The notes beneath the pieces are model-generated. The model worked only from the letters and a program-made list of their open reading frames with translations, was not told the origin of the DNA and searched no databases. A stretch of 64,000 nucleotides of DNA, from NCBI RefSeq assembly GCF_947623445.1, contig NC_135245.1, positions 8,005,501 to 8,069,500 on the forward strand, in the 5' to 3' direction. A program made the translations under genes and the position numbers. Shown here piece by piece: positions 38,801 to 50,619 of this stretch. Origin of the DNA: Clavelina lepadiformis. Taxonomy: Eukaryota; Chordata; Ascidiacea; Aplousobranchia; Clavelinidae. Each line of letters begins with the position of its first letter. Position 1 is the stretch's first letter.

Positions 38801-39145
38801 GAGTTACTATTAATCCACGACCACAATGATGTTTCGCCCCGTAAGTAATGATTTAGAGACCGCTTACCGGTGTTAGAAAGGGTTAAGTTTGTTTTTGTTG
38901 CAATTTTACCGTATAATTTATCGTATGGTAGTTTAAGACGCCTGGTAAAGTTGCATGTAACAGCAGCACTCCAACGTTTGATAAGTATCTAATTTTATTC
39001 TGAAATCAAAATGATTTTCTTTTCAGGAATTGATTGCTGGAATCCTTCGTTTGACGTCACTGAGCATAAACTAATAACTGGCATTATGACAGAAAATGGT
39101 GTGTTTACCCCAAAAGAATTTCAGGACCAAATTCATTTGCCATAG
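35826..39145 (+). CDS. MRI1: Methylthioribose-1-phosphate isomerase, six exons, complete
   Basis: Converts 5-methylthioribose-1-phosphate to methylthioribulose-1-phosphate in the methionine salvage pathway; cytosolic. Exons: 35,826-35,957, 36,365-36,600, 37,449-37,627, 37,701-37,877, 38,509-38,733 and 39,027-39,145. All phases agree and give 355 residues, close to the usual 350-370. Landmarks are the N-terminal [27 protein letters not shown] after the first intron, [18 protein letters not shown] with the active-site Cys168, [14 protein letters not shown], and [13 protein letters not shown] with the catalytic Asp248. The C-terminal [18 protein letters not shown] is typical. Every key residue I can check is present. 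A 122-base hAT miniature lies in intron 2, and a split pogo-type element begins 255 bases downstream of the stop. Confidence 0.97.
36649..36770. mobile_element. hAT-type miniature, 122 bp, in MRI1 intron 2
   Basis: Begins CATGGGTGTCCAAAC and ends GGGCACCCCTG. The flanks TTCTAGCA and ATCTAGCA match at 7 of 8 bases. One end has drifted from the CAGGGG consensus, so it is probably immobile. Confidence 0.75.
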
Positions 39146-40086
39146 TCACACCCTCAGCGGTAATCTGAAGATATCATCGATCGAACATGTTTCATGAATA
39201 CAGTTACAGAGCAATTGCAGTGCTTTTATCACCGTAACATTATCGTTATTTTTGGTTACTGGTTACTGAAATAGTTAATATGAAACGTATGCAATACTAT
39301 AGAAATATTTCATAACGCCACTTGCGTTGGCTTTGGCTTAGAATGTTAGCAAAGTTTGATCAGTTAATTTGACAAAGCTTCACATCCAAGTAAGAAATAC
39401 AGTGAGACCTCGTTAATCCGGACCACTTCGTTTCGTCAAAAAATGTCGGTTTAGCGGGGTTTCCGGATTATCGGAAAGTAAAAAATCAATCAATTTTGCA
39501 AATGCAGCACCGTGTACAAAACGCAGTATGCACCTTACTCCAATTCTAAGTACCGACTTTCTGGCTGGACAGCAACTAAAATAAAATTATATTTTTTGTA
39601 TGATCCGACCCAGTGTCGAACCCCAGAACCACCGTATTAAAGACAGTGTTGCCACTCAAAAAAAGAAATTAACCCTACCAGCACACCTAAAAAAACCCTA
39701 CATCTCCCTACGCAGTTTGAACAAAAAAAAAGAAATTTTGGCGGTTTTATGGCACTTTATAACTACTTTAGTTTCAGTTCAAAAGCATCAGAACTAAAGT
39801 AGTTCAACATTTACTGACGTTTGTGTTTCCACTAATTGAATATATCAGTAATGTTGAATTTATAACAAGAGCAATAGCAGATAACATTCTTTGGTGCTTG
39901 TACTCAACAACTAAGTCAGAATATAAACCACAAGGGTTATCTTACCTAAATTTTCTGAATTTTAGTGGTGAAGCTGAGCCATACATGTTATCAAACCCTA
40001 TATACACCAAGCAAACTCTATCAAACTAAAGCAAGCCCTTCATAAGACATCTACTAACCCAAAAAATATTTAAAAAAAAAATAAAA

Positions 40087-40197
40087 CAACTCACAGTACG
40101 ATACAGCATCACAGTAAACAACTCACAGTACGATACAGCATCACAGTAAACAACTCACAGTACGATACAGCATCACAGTAAACAACTCACAGTACGA
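40087..40197 (+). repeat. Tandem repeat, 32-base unit, about 3.5 copies
   Basis: Nearly identical units beginning CAACTCACAGTACGATACAG start at 40,087, 40,119, 40,151 and 40,183, the last incomplete. They sit inside the hAT element. Confidence 0.95.
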
Positions 40198-40509
40198 AAC
40201 ATTCCTTTACAAGTACATCAGACTGCCAAATGTCATAACTAACATCAGAAAAACATTAAACAATTGCAATATCAATTTTACAGTTAGTGGAATACTGTCT
40301 GCAAAACATTGAAGCACTTGTCATAGACTCATAGTGTTAAAATCACGGAAATGATAAATTACAACAAATAAGCTAGTTACCGTATCATACGTGCAAATAG
40401 GCAGTGTTAACACAGTGTCTCATACCCACAGTTACTGTACCATTATCAAATGACAAACATTTATGAATATAAATCACAAAGTTGTCTAAGAAACTAATTA
40501 GGCAGTGAT

Positions 40510-41400
40510 CTTCTGAGATCAAAAACAAAAAGGAAAATCATCATTGTCCATAAATTCCACCTCTTCCGCAGCAACACGATCATCAGCACAATATTTATTC
40601 ATATATGATCGTCTAGCATTTGCATGCAGCCGAGCTAGTCTTGGTGTGACGTCAAAATTATCAGAAAATTTCTCACTCACTTTTATAATTCCCTCAAGAG
40701 TATTTACACCAAGATGGTTTCGCAGTTTGGTTTTGTTTAAGTTCGGCTTGGAGAATGTTCTTTCCACCACTGCAGTACTCTGTGGAAGAGCAGCTACCTG
40801 CAGCACAAATGTTGCCAGAGTTCTATAAGAATCAATTTTGCTCATAGCAAGCCAAAAATTTTCAAATAACTAGCCTTTCCATTGTCCAGAGATGATATTT
40901 TCATCTGCTAAAAGTGATCTCCATTGTCGCTTTGTCGGTCAATCTGCTGTGCATTAACGTTGAGCATGGTTGTAATGCAAGGAAGTCCACTAGCAATCGT
41001 GGCTGCAGCAGTGATTGAAGAAGTTTCGTTAACAATAGCAGATGGTTACAAATGCGAAAGAGATTGGAGTACAGGGTCATATAAATTGATTCTTTGATAT
41101 AATTGCTTCACTGCCTCCCTATACCATTCCCTACATCTTTCCAAGAAACTTTCTTTCTGATGAGATAGCAATTCTTTGATTGTGTCACTTGCCACCAAGC
41201 CTGGATAAACCTTTTGGATAGAAAGCCAGCGGGAGCTGTCGTCAACATTAAGATGGTGGATATGACTATCTTTGATATAAGATCGCTTCATAAAGTTCAA
41301 AGCAAACATTTTGATCACACGGACCACTTCGGACCACCGCGCGCAACACAAAGTCGTAAATCTACAAAACAAGATCACTTGATTCCTGTCTGTTCAATCT
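40510..41400 (-). pseudogene. hAT transposase remnant with C-terminal dimerisation domain
   Basis: The minus-strand frame 41,378-41,046 resembles the middle of a hAT transposase (DDSSRWLSIQKVYPG and following). The frame 40,845-40,519 is a hAT C-terminal dimerisation domain: LPQSTAVVERTFSKPNLNKT, then KLRNHLGVNTLEG. Between them the frame is broken, and the N-terminal BED finger and first catalytic residues were not found, so the enzyme is not functional. Confidence 0.8.
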
Positions 41401-41432
41401 GCTGATTCTGCTCATCTGCTGTCTCACTCTCC

Positions 41433-41710
41433 AGTCTCCACCTGCTGGGCTTCTCCAACTCTTTTTGCAATTTACAATTATTAGTATAACCATAACCAAG
41501 ACTTAAAACTAGGTCAGCCCTGACGTACAGCTTCAATCTGACAATTTACTTAACTAAAGTGTCCATGGTTACTACAATGAGTCCATTGTTACTACATCAG
41601 ATAGAACGCATTGTTTCATAATCTGATCAAACAACTCGTCTAGACCGGGAAAATGCATGTCTAATTCAACAATGCTAATTCATTAAAGAGCCGCAGTTTG
41701 GCCACCCCTG
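41433..41710 (-). mobile_element. Fragment of hAT family B inside the hAT element
   Basis: Inverted relative of the left half of 11,823-12,333, ending at the CAGGGG-type terminus (here CCACCCCTG). The other terminus and a target duplication are missing. It is either a broken secondary insertion or the 5' end of the element that supplied the adjacent transposase remnant. Confidence 0.75.
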
Positions 41711-42573
41711 GCTTAGACTATGTTTTTGTCATTATTCAGTAAATTTATTATTTGAATTTATTTTTATTTTACTTTAAACAAAAGGAAATCTATGAATAAA
41801 GGTGAAAAACCCGTAGGGTCACCCTACACCCTACAAGGGGCCAAAAAACCCTACCGTAGGGTAAAATCCCTACGAGTGGCAGCCTTGATTAAAGACGAAT
41901 GCTCTCCAAGTGACGAACATTCGGCCGCAAATCGGTTTGACAACCGCTCTTGCATGGCGAAGCATTCCGGCGGGACCAGCAGTCTTGAACTTTCTTTGAC
42001 CTGTTTCCAATCTTTGCGCAATGCGATATCAAAAGCTGATAGCACGATTGAGTTGCAGTAGTATGTCTTCAATAGATTGCCGCACTCAACCGATGTAATG
42101 TACGTATTTTTTTGCGACCGCGGAAGCGTTGTTTGTTACTGTTGATGAACAATTTATTTTTTCGTTTCTAAAATACTGTACAGTATTTCATAGTATGACT
42201 AAAAAGCTGTGCGGCTAAAATTTTTTACAAAGCGCAATGCTGTACAGTACTGTACTTTTGAATCAATAAAGACCGCAACGTTATTATGCGTAGATTATAA
42301 TCGGCTATTGTTTCGTCAACTAACTACCCAGTGTACATAGTGTATTAGGACAATCGTGAATCATTTTCGCTTAAATGTTAATAATCCGGTTTATCGAATT
42401 TTATTGCTATTGATTTAGCACATTTGTTCCAAAACTTTTGTGTCGGAGTCGGACAGCGGGGTTTCCGGATTAAAGGGGTAAAATGCATAGGAAGAAATCC
42501 GTTCCCGGCAGTTTTGTGTCGGATAGCGGGGATTCCGGTTGTTCGGGGTTCGGATTAACGAGGTCCCACTGTA

Positions 42574-44777
42574 TTTGTTGAAAAACGGTAGCCGCCAAAA
42601 CTGGCGGGCATAAATATTGGCTATGTTGTTAGCAGTAACTCTATCTGCTGTTATGTTTTCTCAACGATGTGCAGCTAACTTGAGGAGTTTGAGGTGAATG
42701 CTAAAAGTCCCGTGAAGCGCCTGATCAACCGTGTAAAGAGGATGATTTTCTTGTTTGCTTTATTAGAGTGAAATTACTAAAAATGCGATTATTCGAAAAA
42801 TACCGCACTGCAATTTTGCACAGGATTTTAAAATGCAATTATTTCATAACTTAACGTATCTTGAGCTCTTGCAATAGCTCGTTCAACTCAAGACTAGAAT
42901 TTTTGGCCAAAAAGTCAATTTCCAAGAAAATTTTAGCTTGACTTACGCATGCGACATGAAAGGTTTTGACGCGCCATTTGTTAGGGTAATTCCTTGACTT
43001 AAAAACAACACCAGCCATACTGGCCTCTGATTGGTCTTACACACTTTCTTGAAACATTGCGTAGACCGTCCAGTTGCAAAATTTAACCTTGGTCGGGTCC
43101 TAAAGTTATCGTCGACGAGGGAAAGCCTACTATGCCAACAAATGGAATGTCAGAACCGGCTGTCACCAGACAAAACGATGTTGACAAATAAAAGGAGCGA
43201 TTGAACGTCTATCTTGACTAACGATTAAAGGTTAAGGATGTGTACAATTTTATCTCTACTTCTCGATTTTTACAAGCCGTAAATAAAATGTCAGGTTTAG
43301 CTAAGACTGCTAAGTGATTGTGATGTTTTTGGAGATGTCTGACAGCTTCAAATCGTTCGTTGGAATTTTGCAGGGTTTGTGCGAGTTCATTCTCGTGAGC
43401 AGATTACTGCAAATTTTTCCTGTAGGGAAAGTCGCCCATGATGGGGCATTTAGGAAAACTGCTCTCACTTAAAAGCGCGATATGCTTTTGCATATCTTTT
43501 TTCGGATTATGTTAGCTCTGGCATTGCTTGAAATCAAGCGCAGTTATTAAGTTTTGATAAAATTTCTTGTTATTTATTGAGGGATTTACAAAATAGAAAT
43601 GGATTTCTTGTCTCATCTTGAACAACCATGGTAAACCAAGATGGGACAGCACACATAAATCTTTAATACCTTGCTTTAATTAAGCCGTAATCTTAGAAAA
43701 TTTTCCTTAAAAATAAAATTGATTTTTGCAACGATTAATTGTCGAACTGACGAATAAATTGGTTGACGAAACAAACAACGAAAGATGGTCTTCTAAAAAT
43801 CTGTATGGCCATTTCTTTCCAGCGTTTACCGCTGTTAAACATAAAAAAGAATTAGTTTTCCATTGTTATTTATGGCAGGCAAGCTTTATTAAATTTTGCT
43901 TGGCATATAGGCCACAACGTTAAAATATTTTATTTCCGTTTCAAGTATAGGCAACCCTCGTACGTAATTTACCAACTAAATATGAAGATATATTTATTTT
44001 ATAATATTGCCAAAGCTTTTTGGTTGCGCTGTAAGTTATATGCTGTCCTTTTCAAACTGATTTTTTTTCATTTTATAAGATTATTTCAAAAATATGATAA
44101 GCGCGTCAGATTTTGTGGAAAAACAAATTTCCCTTGTAGTTTAATATTTTCTCTAACAGACAAAACGTCGTGTTCATTCTATGTAACCTTTTGTGTTTTG
44201 TATCTTTTTCGTTCGTATCATAATAAATGTTGATAAATTTGCATCAAACCTGGTACAAATACAAACGCATTGATCTAAACTGAGTCGAATGTTGTAAAAA
44301 TATAGAAATCAGTCTCAACACCCTAAAGTATAACGCTGGTTCACTAAGTCTGGACAATGTGTCCCATCTTAAAGTAGCCATTATATTGCCAATAAACCGT
44401 TTCTGAATGATAAAGCGCTAAGTCTGCCAATTTTGAAGTCATCACATATTAACTCATGTATTTTAATTGTTAGTATAACAAAAGAAAATCAACTGCAACG
44501 TCAAACTAAAATCTAGTTATGTTGCAGAAGAATTTAAAATTTGGGTTCATTTTTCTTTCGATTAAAATAACTCAAAAAAAAGTAGGCTAGTTTTTTGTTA
44601 ATATGTCAGAAGGAAGGTGGTAACGTAACGGACCTAAAACAAAAGTCAATTTGGTGCCACCTGAAAGAAATTATCGCACTGTCCCATATTGCGCTTTGTC
44701 CCATCATGGGCAACTTTCCCTTATATGGAACCTGTCCCAAGATTCTTCGTAGCTCTAACTAAAGGATCACTTGTAAG
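42574..44777. other. Intergenic, nothing recognised
   Basis: AT-rich sequence with short spurious frames only. Phrases such as CCCATGATGGGGCA recur in inverted form near 43,436 and 44,701, but no element ends could be paired. Confidence 0.4.
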
Positions 44778-45247
44778 CAGTGATTGAAAGGTTTGACTTA
44801 ACTTAGTGATTGAAAAGTGTGTTAGTGCTTAAAAGACTTGACTGTGGAAAAGTCGTGGAAATTTCGATTGACTTGACTCGATCGAGTCACAAAAAAATCA
44901 TTTCAAATCGTCATGGCATCGGTTTTTATGTTCGTGGAAGGGCTTATTCAAAAATCACCAGGCAATACATCCTATCAAATGTGCCTATGCATTTTAGCCT
45001 ATGTCTATCTTATTTACTTTACGAGTATTCAGAAAGCCGTTTATTATATCGATCTAAATCGAAAATAAATCGTAAATATTAACTTGTTTGTGACTTTACA
45101 TGTGTTAAGACTTTGTCTTGACTCGATAAACGATAAGCTACTGACTTGACTTGGCTTGACTTAGGATTGTAGATTAAAATGACTCGACTTGATTTGAACT
45201 TGAAATGTAAGTGACTTGACTTGTGTCACGACTTGTTTCCATTACTG
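44778..45247. mobile_element. hAT-type miniature element (family G), diverged copy
   Basis: Starts CAGTGATTGAAAGG and ends GTTTCCATTACTG, with a GACTTG-rich interior like 26,341-26,760. The flanking duplication is no longer clear. Confidence 0.6.
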
Positions 45248-47439
45248 ACTTAAGACTTGGACTTAACTTTATAAACGTTACTAATTCGAACGTTATTTCC
45301 GTTTATAATTCAGATAGCGTTGTACAGTTTTTCTTAGTGTGAAAAAAGATAAAGTTAGCGAGGAAGCCATTTATTTTTGACTTAACCTATATAGCAGCTA
45401 TAGGCCTAGAATTACCAAATTTTGTTTTGAGAATGACAGTAGAGCTGCAGATTTTTCTTTGAAACGTCATTAAATAACCGTCTTTGTTTTCTCATCGAAA
45501 CAAAACCTGCCAATTTCGTGAAAAATCAAATGTCTTTCCATCACTTCTGGTTATGTTTCCATTTCTTTTTCTAAAATAATGCCAAAAAGGAAATGTAAAT
45601 GCTAAAAATTAGTTTCTGCGGTTCTTTCGTGAAGAATTGTTTGAGTGTTTATGCAACTTGAAAAAGGAATCATAACCATCTTGGATAATAATTTGGGCTA
45701 TAGACATGTCGTCCACGTAGCGGTATGATATTCGTAAAAATTTTCATCAAATTTTACAAATGGTAGGCTAGGCTACCTTTGTAGGTCTGTTGTATAATTA
45801 ATCAGAAGCCCTGGAAGAGGCGCGCATTTGCCCGCTTGCCTTTATATTTTTTGCCACCACGAGAGCAAAGAGGAGTCTGTGTAGTTAATGACTCTAAAAC
45901 AAAACATTAAAATAGATTCTTGTTAAATATGCTGCTTACAGCGTCAGCATCAATGAGACGCAAATTTTTACATAACTCAGTCTTGATATACTGCATTTAA
46001 ACTCACGTACATGTGTTTCGTCTTTTTTGTGCTTCTGAAATTTACAATTTGCATAAAAAAGTAAAACACTGACAAAAGATCAAAAATACATTTTTATACC
46101 AGAACGCCAGGAATTCGAGACTGTGCGATTTTCTACTAAAGCAGCATTTGTAAAGAGCCGTTTTTTAAAATTTTGACCCACCTGAAAACAATTCCAGCAC
46201 CCTTCTTGTAATAAGGCTTATTGGCTTTTGGGCAGTATAGGCTACTTGAAATATCGCCAAATCGTCTGTATGAATTTGATAAACCGTTCGTCCTATATGG
46301 TAAAACATTAAAGTTAATCAGGACCTTAGTAAACAGACTGATAAGTGATAACGTCAAATGAAGTTAAAATATCATTGCAACTTTTGAATGTTTATCCTGT
46401 TAATCATATCAAACGGGTCCTTAACGTTGGTCTTGTGTTGGCGTAGTGGAGTAAGAAGCCTAAATAGTGTTAACTGGGTAAGTGTTAACTTAAAGCATGT
46501 CTTTACAAATGTAATTCAATCAGCATCCAACGTGAATAATTTTCCTTATTTTTCTGGGTGAGATAAAACAAAAAACAGATACTAGGTTGCATAATGTATT
46601 GTGTTTCCATAGTTTAGCAAAATTGCAAATCTTTTCTCGCTTTGAGCATTCGTTAAAGAAAACAAAGACTGGATTTTTGTATAGTAGTCGTATCAATGTA
46701 AGTGTAACTTAAACTATGTTTAAACGTTATTTCTACTCCAAACTTTACCTATTCGCACAGTAGGCCTATATATTGTGTTTTATGACACTGGAAATTGTTG
46801 GTTTCCGAACTTCAGTGGCCTAGTACATTGATTTTTTATTAAAACTTTTGTAGCCTATGAAACCTATGGCGATCGAAGGTTTGCAAGTAGCTTTTTAGTT
46901 TTATGCAAAATTACAGTAAGTTAATAGTTTTTACAGAATATTTTAATATATCAATCTATGTATATATGCTCACAATTAAAAATTCTATGTAAAACGCTAT
47001 ACTAAATAGTTCACTCAAATTGCCGAATTCGCCAATTGGCCAATTTTTTGGTGAATCACGTGTTGTGAATCACAGAATGAGTGTTTCTCTAGTAAATAAC
47101 CTTTGCCGCGTAATTGTTGTGGTTGCAAAGTCACCGATTTTGCTTTTCAGCTAAATAATAAGGCGTTGTTTAACACAGCTCATCTGAAAGATGTTTTACA
47201 ACTTTTCATGTGGTTTTTCTGGTGTAGGTTACAGCCATTACAGTAGTGTGACATATCATCTCGTCCTTTGACAATTAAGACGAAGCTAACAAGGCTTTTG
47301 TCTATTTGAAAACGGAAAGGTGATCCTACACACAGAAGCAAAAACCCTTTAAAGTAAACGCTTATCGCAGTGAGGCCGCAGCTTAACTAAAACTTTTTAA
47401 GGTTGCTGGCATTGTTTGCTTTTTTAAAGTTGCTGCAAA
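45248..47439. other. Intergenic, upstream of the tandem-Ubl gene
   Basis: About 2.2 kb in which I recognise no gene or element. The promoter of the gene beginning at 47,440 should be at its right end. Confidence 0.4.
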
Positions 47440-50400
47440 ATGCTGCTTTATACAGAAGGGAACCCAAATGGTGAAAAGTACAGGTACGTAAATGTGAGCG
47501 AGATATTTGATACTGGGCAAATAGAAGCTTTCAAGCTTTGTTAAATCAACTTTAGTTATTTTTGTAGGTGGGTGTTTACGGCTTTATTTACAAAACTTGT
47601 TGTAGAGAAAAAGTAGTAAACGTATAAAATATTTAATGAGACCAGTGTGTGCTGTCCTATAAGTTATATATTTGTTTTGGTCTACAATTTTACGATTCTT
47701 CATTACCTTATAGCGTATATATAATATGGTATAATCCAAATATTCAATAAAAGTATAAACTGTTTTGGGCCTTTGATTGTTGGGATTATTATCGGCGGCA
47801 AAAATAATCTGTTGGATTTTTCTCGTGCGTAAAAGACAAGTGTGCAGCTTCTGCTTGGCACAATTTATCTTTTTCAAATAAATATTAGTAGAATATTATT
47901 TTTCTGTTAACTGTGATCTCATAAATATTATCCAACAATATTCTTTGATGTTATATCAATTATTTATACGAAATTATTTATAGTTATGTTTTTGCGCAGA
48001 AATCTTCATCGTTCTGGGCTGATCATCCAAGTATGTCTCGGCGATACAAACGAAGACATTTGGTTGGAGGGCGTTCGTGTTTCTACTTTAATTTCTGAAT
48101 TGTACCAAATTATTTGGCAAAAAACTAGCATCCATCCTTCCTCCCAACGACTTTTTCTCGGTGGAGAAGAACTAAGATCAGATGCCAGCTTGCTTGATTA
48201 CTACTGCACTTCCTCGGAACAAGAAAAGAGCGATTGTGTGTTCCGTCTGCGTTCTTTCATTCCGCTCTTAATATCTACCCTCGATTGCCCAGGTCCTATG
48301 TTAAGTGAGGTCGAGGTTAGTCCTAAACATGACGAGCCAATTTACGACATAAAACGACGAATTCGTGATAAGTTTCGCATCGAAATTAATCGACAACGTC
48401 TTCACCTGCATCCATCGACAATGGTTTCTTTTGTTAGAAGACGACCTCTCGATGACATCAGATTACTTTCAACATATTTGCCATTTTCAGTGGAAAAGAA
48501 ATTTCTGGAAGTTATTGTACAAAAAAGTGACCCTGAAAATCTGAAATCGTTGAAAGAAATTTACATTCGACTACCAAGAAAAGTTACAAATACCCGCGCA
48601 ATTAATAATGAAGGTAAACTCAGTTTCAGTTGTACATTGCATTGCAACATGCCTCTTGATACTAAGCCTAGTAAAACATTTAATCAGAAAAAAGAAAACA
48701 CTCCAGCTCATCCGGACCAACTTCCTCCTCCACCTCCTCCTCAAACTCCAGAGAGTGACCTGGCAAGAGAAGAAACTCCAAATCAGCTTTCGCCTTCTGC
48801 TGCGATTGATACTTCAATTCTGTCCTCACATGTTGATGAAGTGTGGTGGCTGACAATAGCAGTTAGCATAGACCAAATAATAAGAAGGGATCCCACAATA
48901 AAGGATATCGAGAAGGTTCTAAACGAAGTTTTCAAATCAAACACAGCATTGGCAAATCAATTTACAGGCGAAGCCGCAAATAGAAAACCTGAGGAGTTGT
49001 TCGAAGCTAAAACGATTGGTTTTAAACTGTGTTCTACAAAACCTGTGACGGGCGATAAGCGGCTGGATCCAATCGATACCATTTACAGCAAACTGTTGAT
49101 GCGTCACGAAGAAATGCTCTTATGCTTGACGTATCGTAACATGGAAGATAGATTAGAGATTTTGCCAGCAATTGGTAATGCAGACGATGGTAACACTGTC
49201 ATCAATAGCGGAAAAAACATCACACCACTGATACCGCTACTGCCTTTGAAATCGTACACCGAAAAGAATGTTTGCTACACCGCACCCCCTGATCCTGTTT
49301 CTTTGAGATGGAGTGTAGATCCCACGCATGCAATAGATTGTGGAGCAAAGCCAGGAGCTACCTTTGAGCTTACCGGAGCATCATACTCTATGGCGTATGG
49401 GTCATGGGATATCCCGGAACATAGAAAGACATACGCAGAAATTAGTGTAGAAGGTTCACTTCATATCGGAGATCTAGGACTTTGTTCATTGATTCGATAT
49501 GATCCATGTAGCGGTGAAGGACGACCTGATTTTGATGCAGAGGTTCTGATTGGTCAAAGCAAAACAAAACAAGAGCACGCCAATTTCAAGCAAAGAAAGC
49601 AAATAGTTTTCTACGTACAAGATGCAGTTGAGGTTACATTGTTGGGACCGGTTAATTCTTTAACTGTTAGATCTAAAACTAACAAATTGTTTCCTCCCTT
49701 TTCTACGGAGTCTGCAAACAAATGGGCTAACCAAAGAAAGCAGCTCATCAGCAGCCAACAAGATCTAAGGAAAGGGTCGTTCAACCACCCTACTCTTCCA
49801 AAACCCGCTCCATTTCATTTGCGGGTGGATGAACGGTGTATCGACAAGTCACAGTTGCTTTCAGACATTCTGCCATCCTGGAAAGATAGACGACAAATCA
49901 ACGAAACAGAAATGGGTAAATGGTATCTTGGGAGGGAAAAGGTTACAGATATTGCTGTGAAACCCATTGCAGAAAACGGTGGAAAAATGATTGCTTTTGC
50001 AACACTTTGTGACAGAGGTGTTTCTACTGATGGTCGACCTTATCTTGCCGTCACCTACAAGCGTCTAATTCCAGTTTTTTCTGACGCCTCCATGATATAT
50101 CCACGAAATGCAGCTATTGATTCCTTGCGTAAAGATTTGGATTTCCGTATACAAGCTCAGTTTTACATTTGCAACCCAATAGATGAAGAGTTATGTACTG
50201 AAACAGCTAATTTCACAGTGCGCTTGCGACAGCGCATCATTCGAGTTCATCATGAAACGCATACACCAGATGAGGTAACCAACTTTGAAACACCACACGC
50301 AGGATTAGAAGCAGCATTTAATGTCAAATTGGCAACGCCAGAATGGCACCGTGGTATGGGATTTCAGCTTAGCCCAACAAAAGAATTACAATCACCTTAA
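47440..50400 (+). CDS. Tandem ubiquitin-like domain protein of unknown function
   Basis: A long open frame runs from about 47,986 to 50,400, almost all in one exon. Residue numbers count from ATG 47,986. Around 12-90 is a ubiquitin-like fold (SSQRLFLGGEELRSDASLLDY, like the QQRLIFAGKQLED region of ubiquitin). Around 105-180 is a second one (EPIYDIKRRIRDKF, then NRQRLHLHP). A linker with PPPPPP lies near 247-252. From about 283 to 804 is a large mixed region without recognised motif or membrane span. Neither Ubl ends in the GG needed for conjugation. The start is uncertain: ATG 47,986 lies in what may be an intron. A better model has exon 1 at 47,440-47,483 (MLLYTEGNPNGEKY), donor GTACGT, acceptor GCGCAG at 47,994-47,999 and exon 2 from 48,000, in phase, giving 814 residues. 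Converges on the small heat shock gene. Confidence 0.8.
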
Positions 50401-50485
50401 AGAAACTATAATAGCAATTACTGATTTAGAACACAAGGTGATGTCGTGTGGTGTCTTATATTTGTTCAATATATCTGTAACTGTT

Positions 50486-50491
50486 AATAAA
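50486..50491 (+). terminator. Poly(A) signal of the tandem-Ubl gene
   Basis: AATAAA 86 bases after the stop codon, a normal distance. Confidence 0.7.
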
Positions 50492-50619
50492 CCTTCACAG
50501 TCGGTGTAATGGTGATTGTACACTGTACATTATAGGTACACCAACCAAATCGGACAAAAACTGATATTTCAAACGTGATTTATAAGTAAGGAACAATCAA
50601 ATTGTTCTTCATAATGTTC

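Larger units (their letters stand above)
39644..41887 (-). mobile_element. hAT element inserted in the pogo-type element, 2,244 bp
   Basis: Ends CAGTGTTGCCACTC and, inverted, CAAGGCTGCCACTC, with subterminal CCCTAC repeats at both sides. A perfect 8-base duplication ATTAAAGA flanks it (39,636-39,643 and 41,888-41,895). It contains transposase remnants on the minus strand (40,510-41,400), a 32-base tandem repeat, and a fragment of hAT family B. Confidence 0.9.
39400..42571. mobile_element. Pogo/Tigger-type element, second copy, split by a hAT element
   Basis: The outer ends CAGTGAGACCTCGTTAATCC and, inverted, CAGTGGGACCTCGTTAATCC are flanked by TA. Without the inner insertion (39,644-41,887 plus one 8-base duplication) it is 920 bases, against 917 in the copy at 15,966-16,882, to which it is inverted and closely similar along its whole length, hAT-like core included. 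It lies directly downstream of MRI1. Confidence 0.92.

Noticed and set aside
40519-41400. Transposase remnant as a domesticated host gene
   Set aside because: The frame is broken between the two blocks and the remnant still sits inside paired element ends with an intact target duplication.
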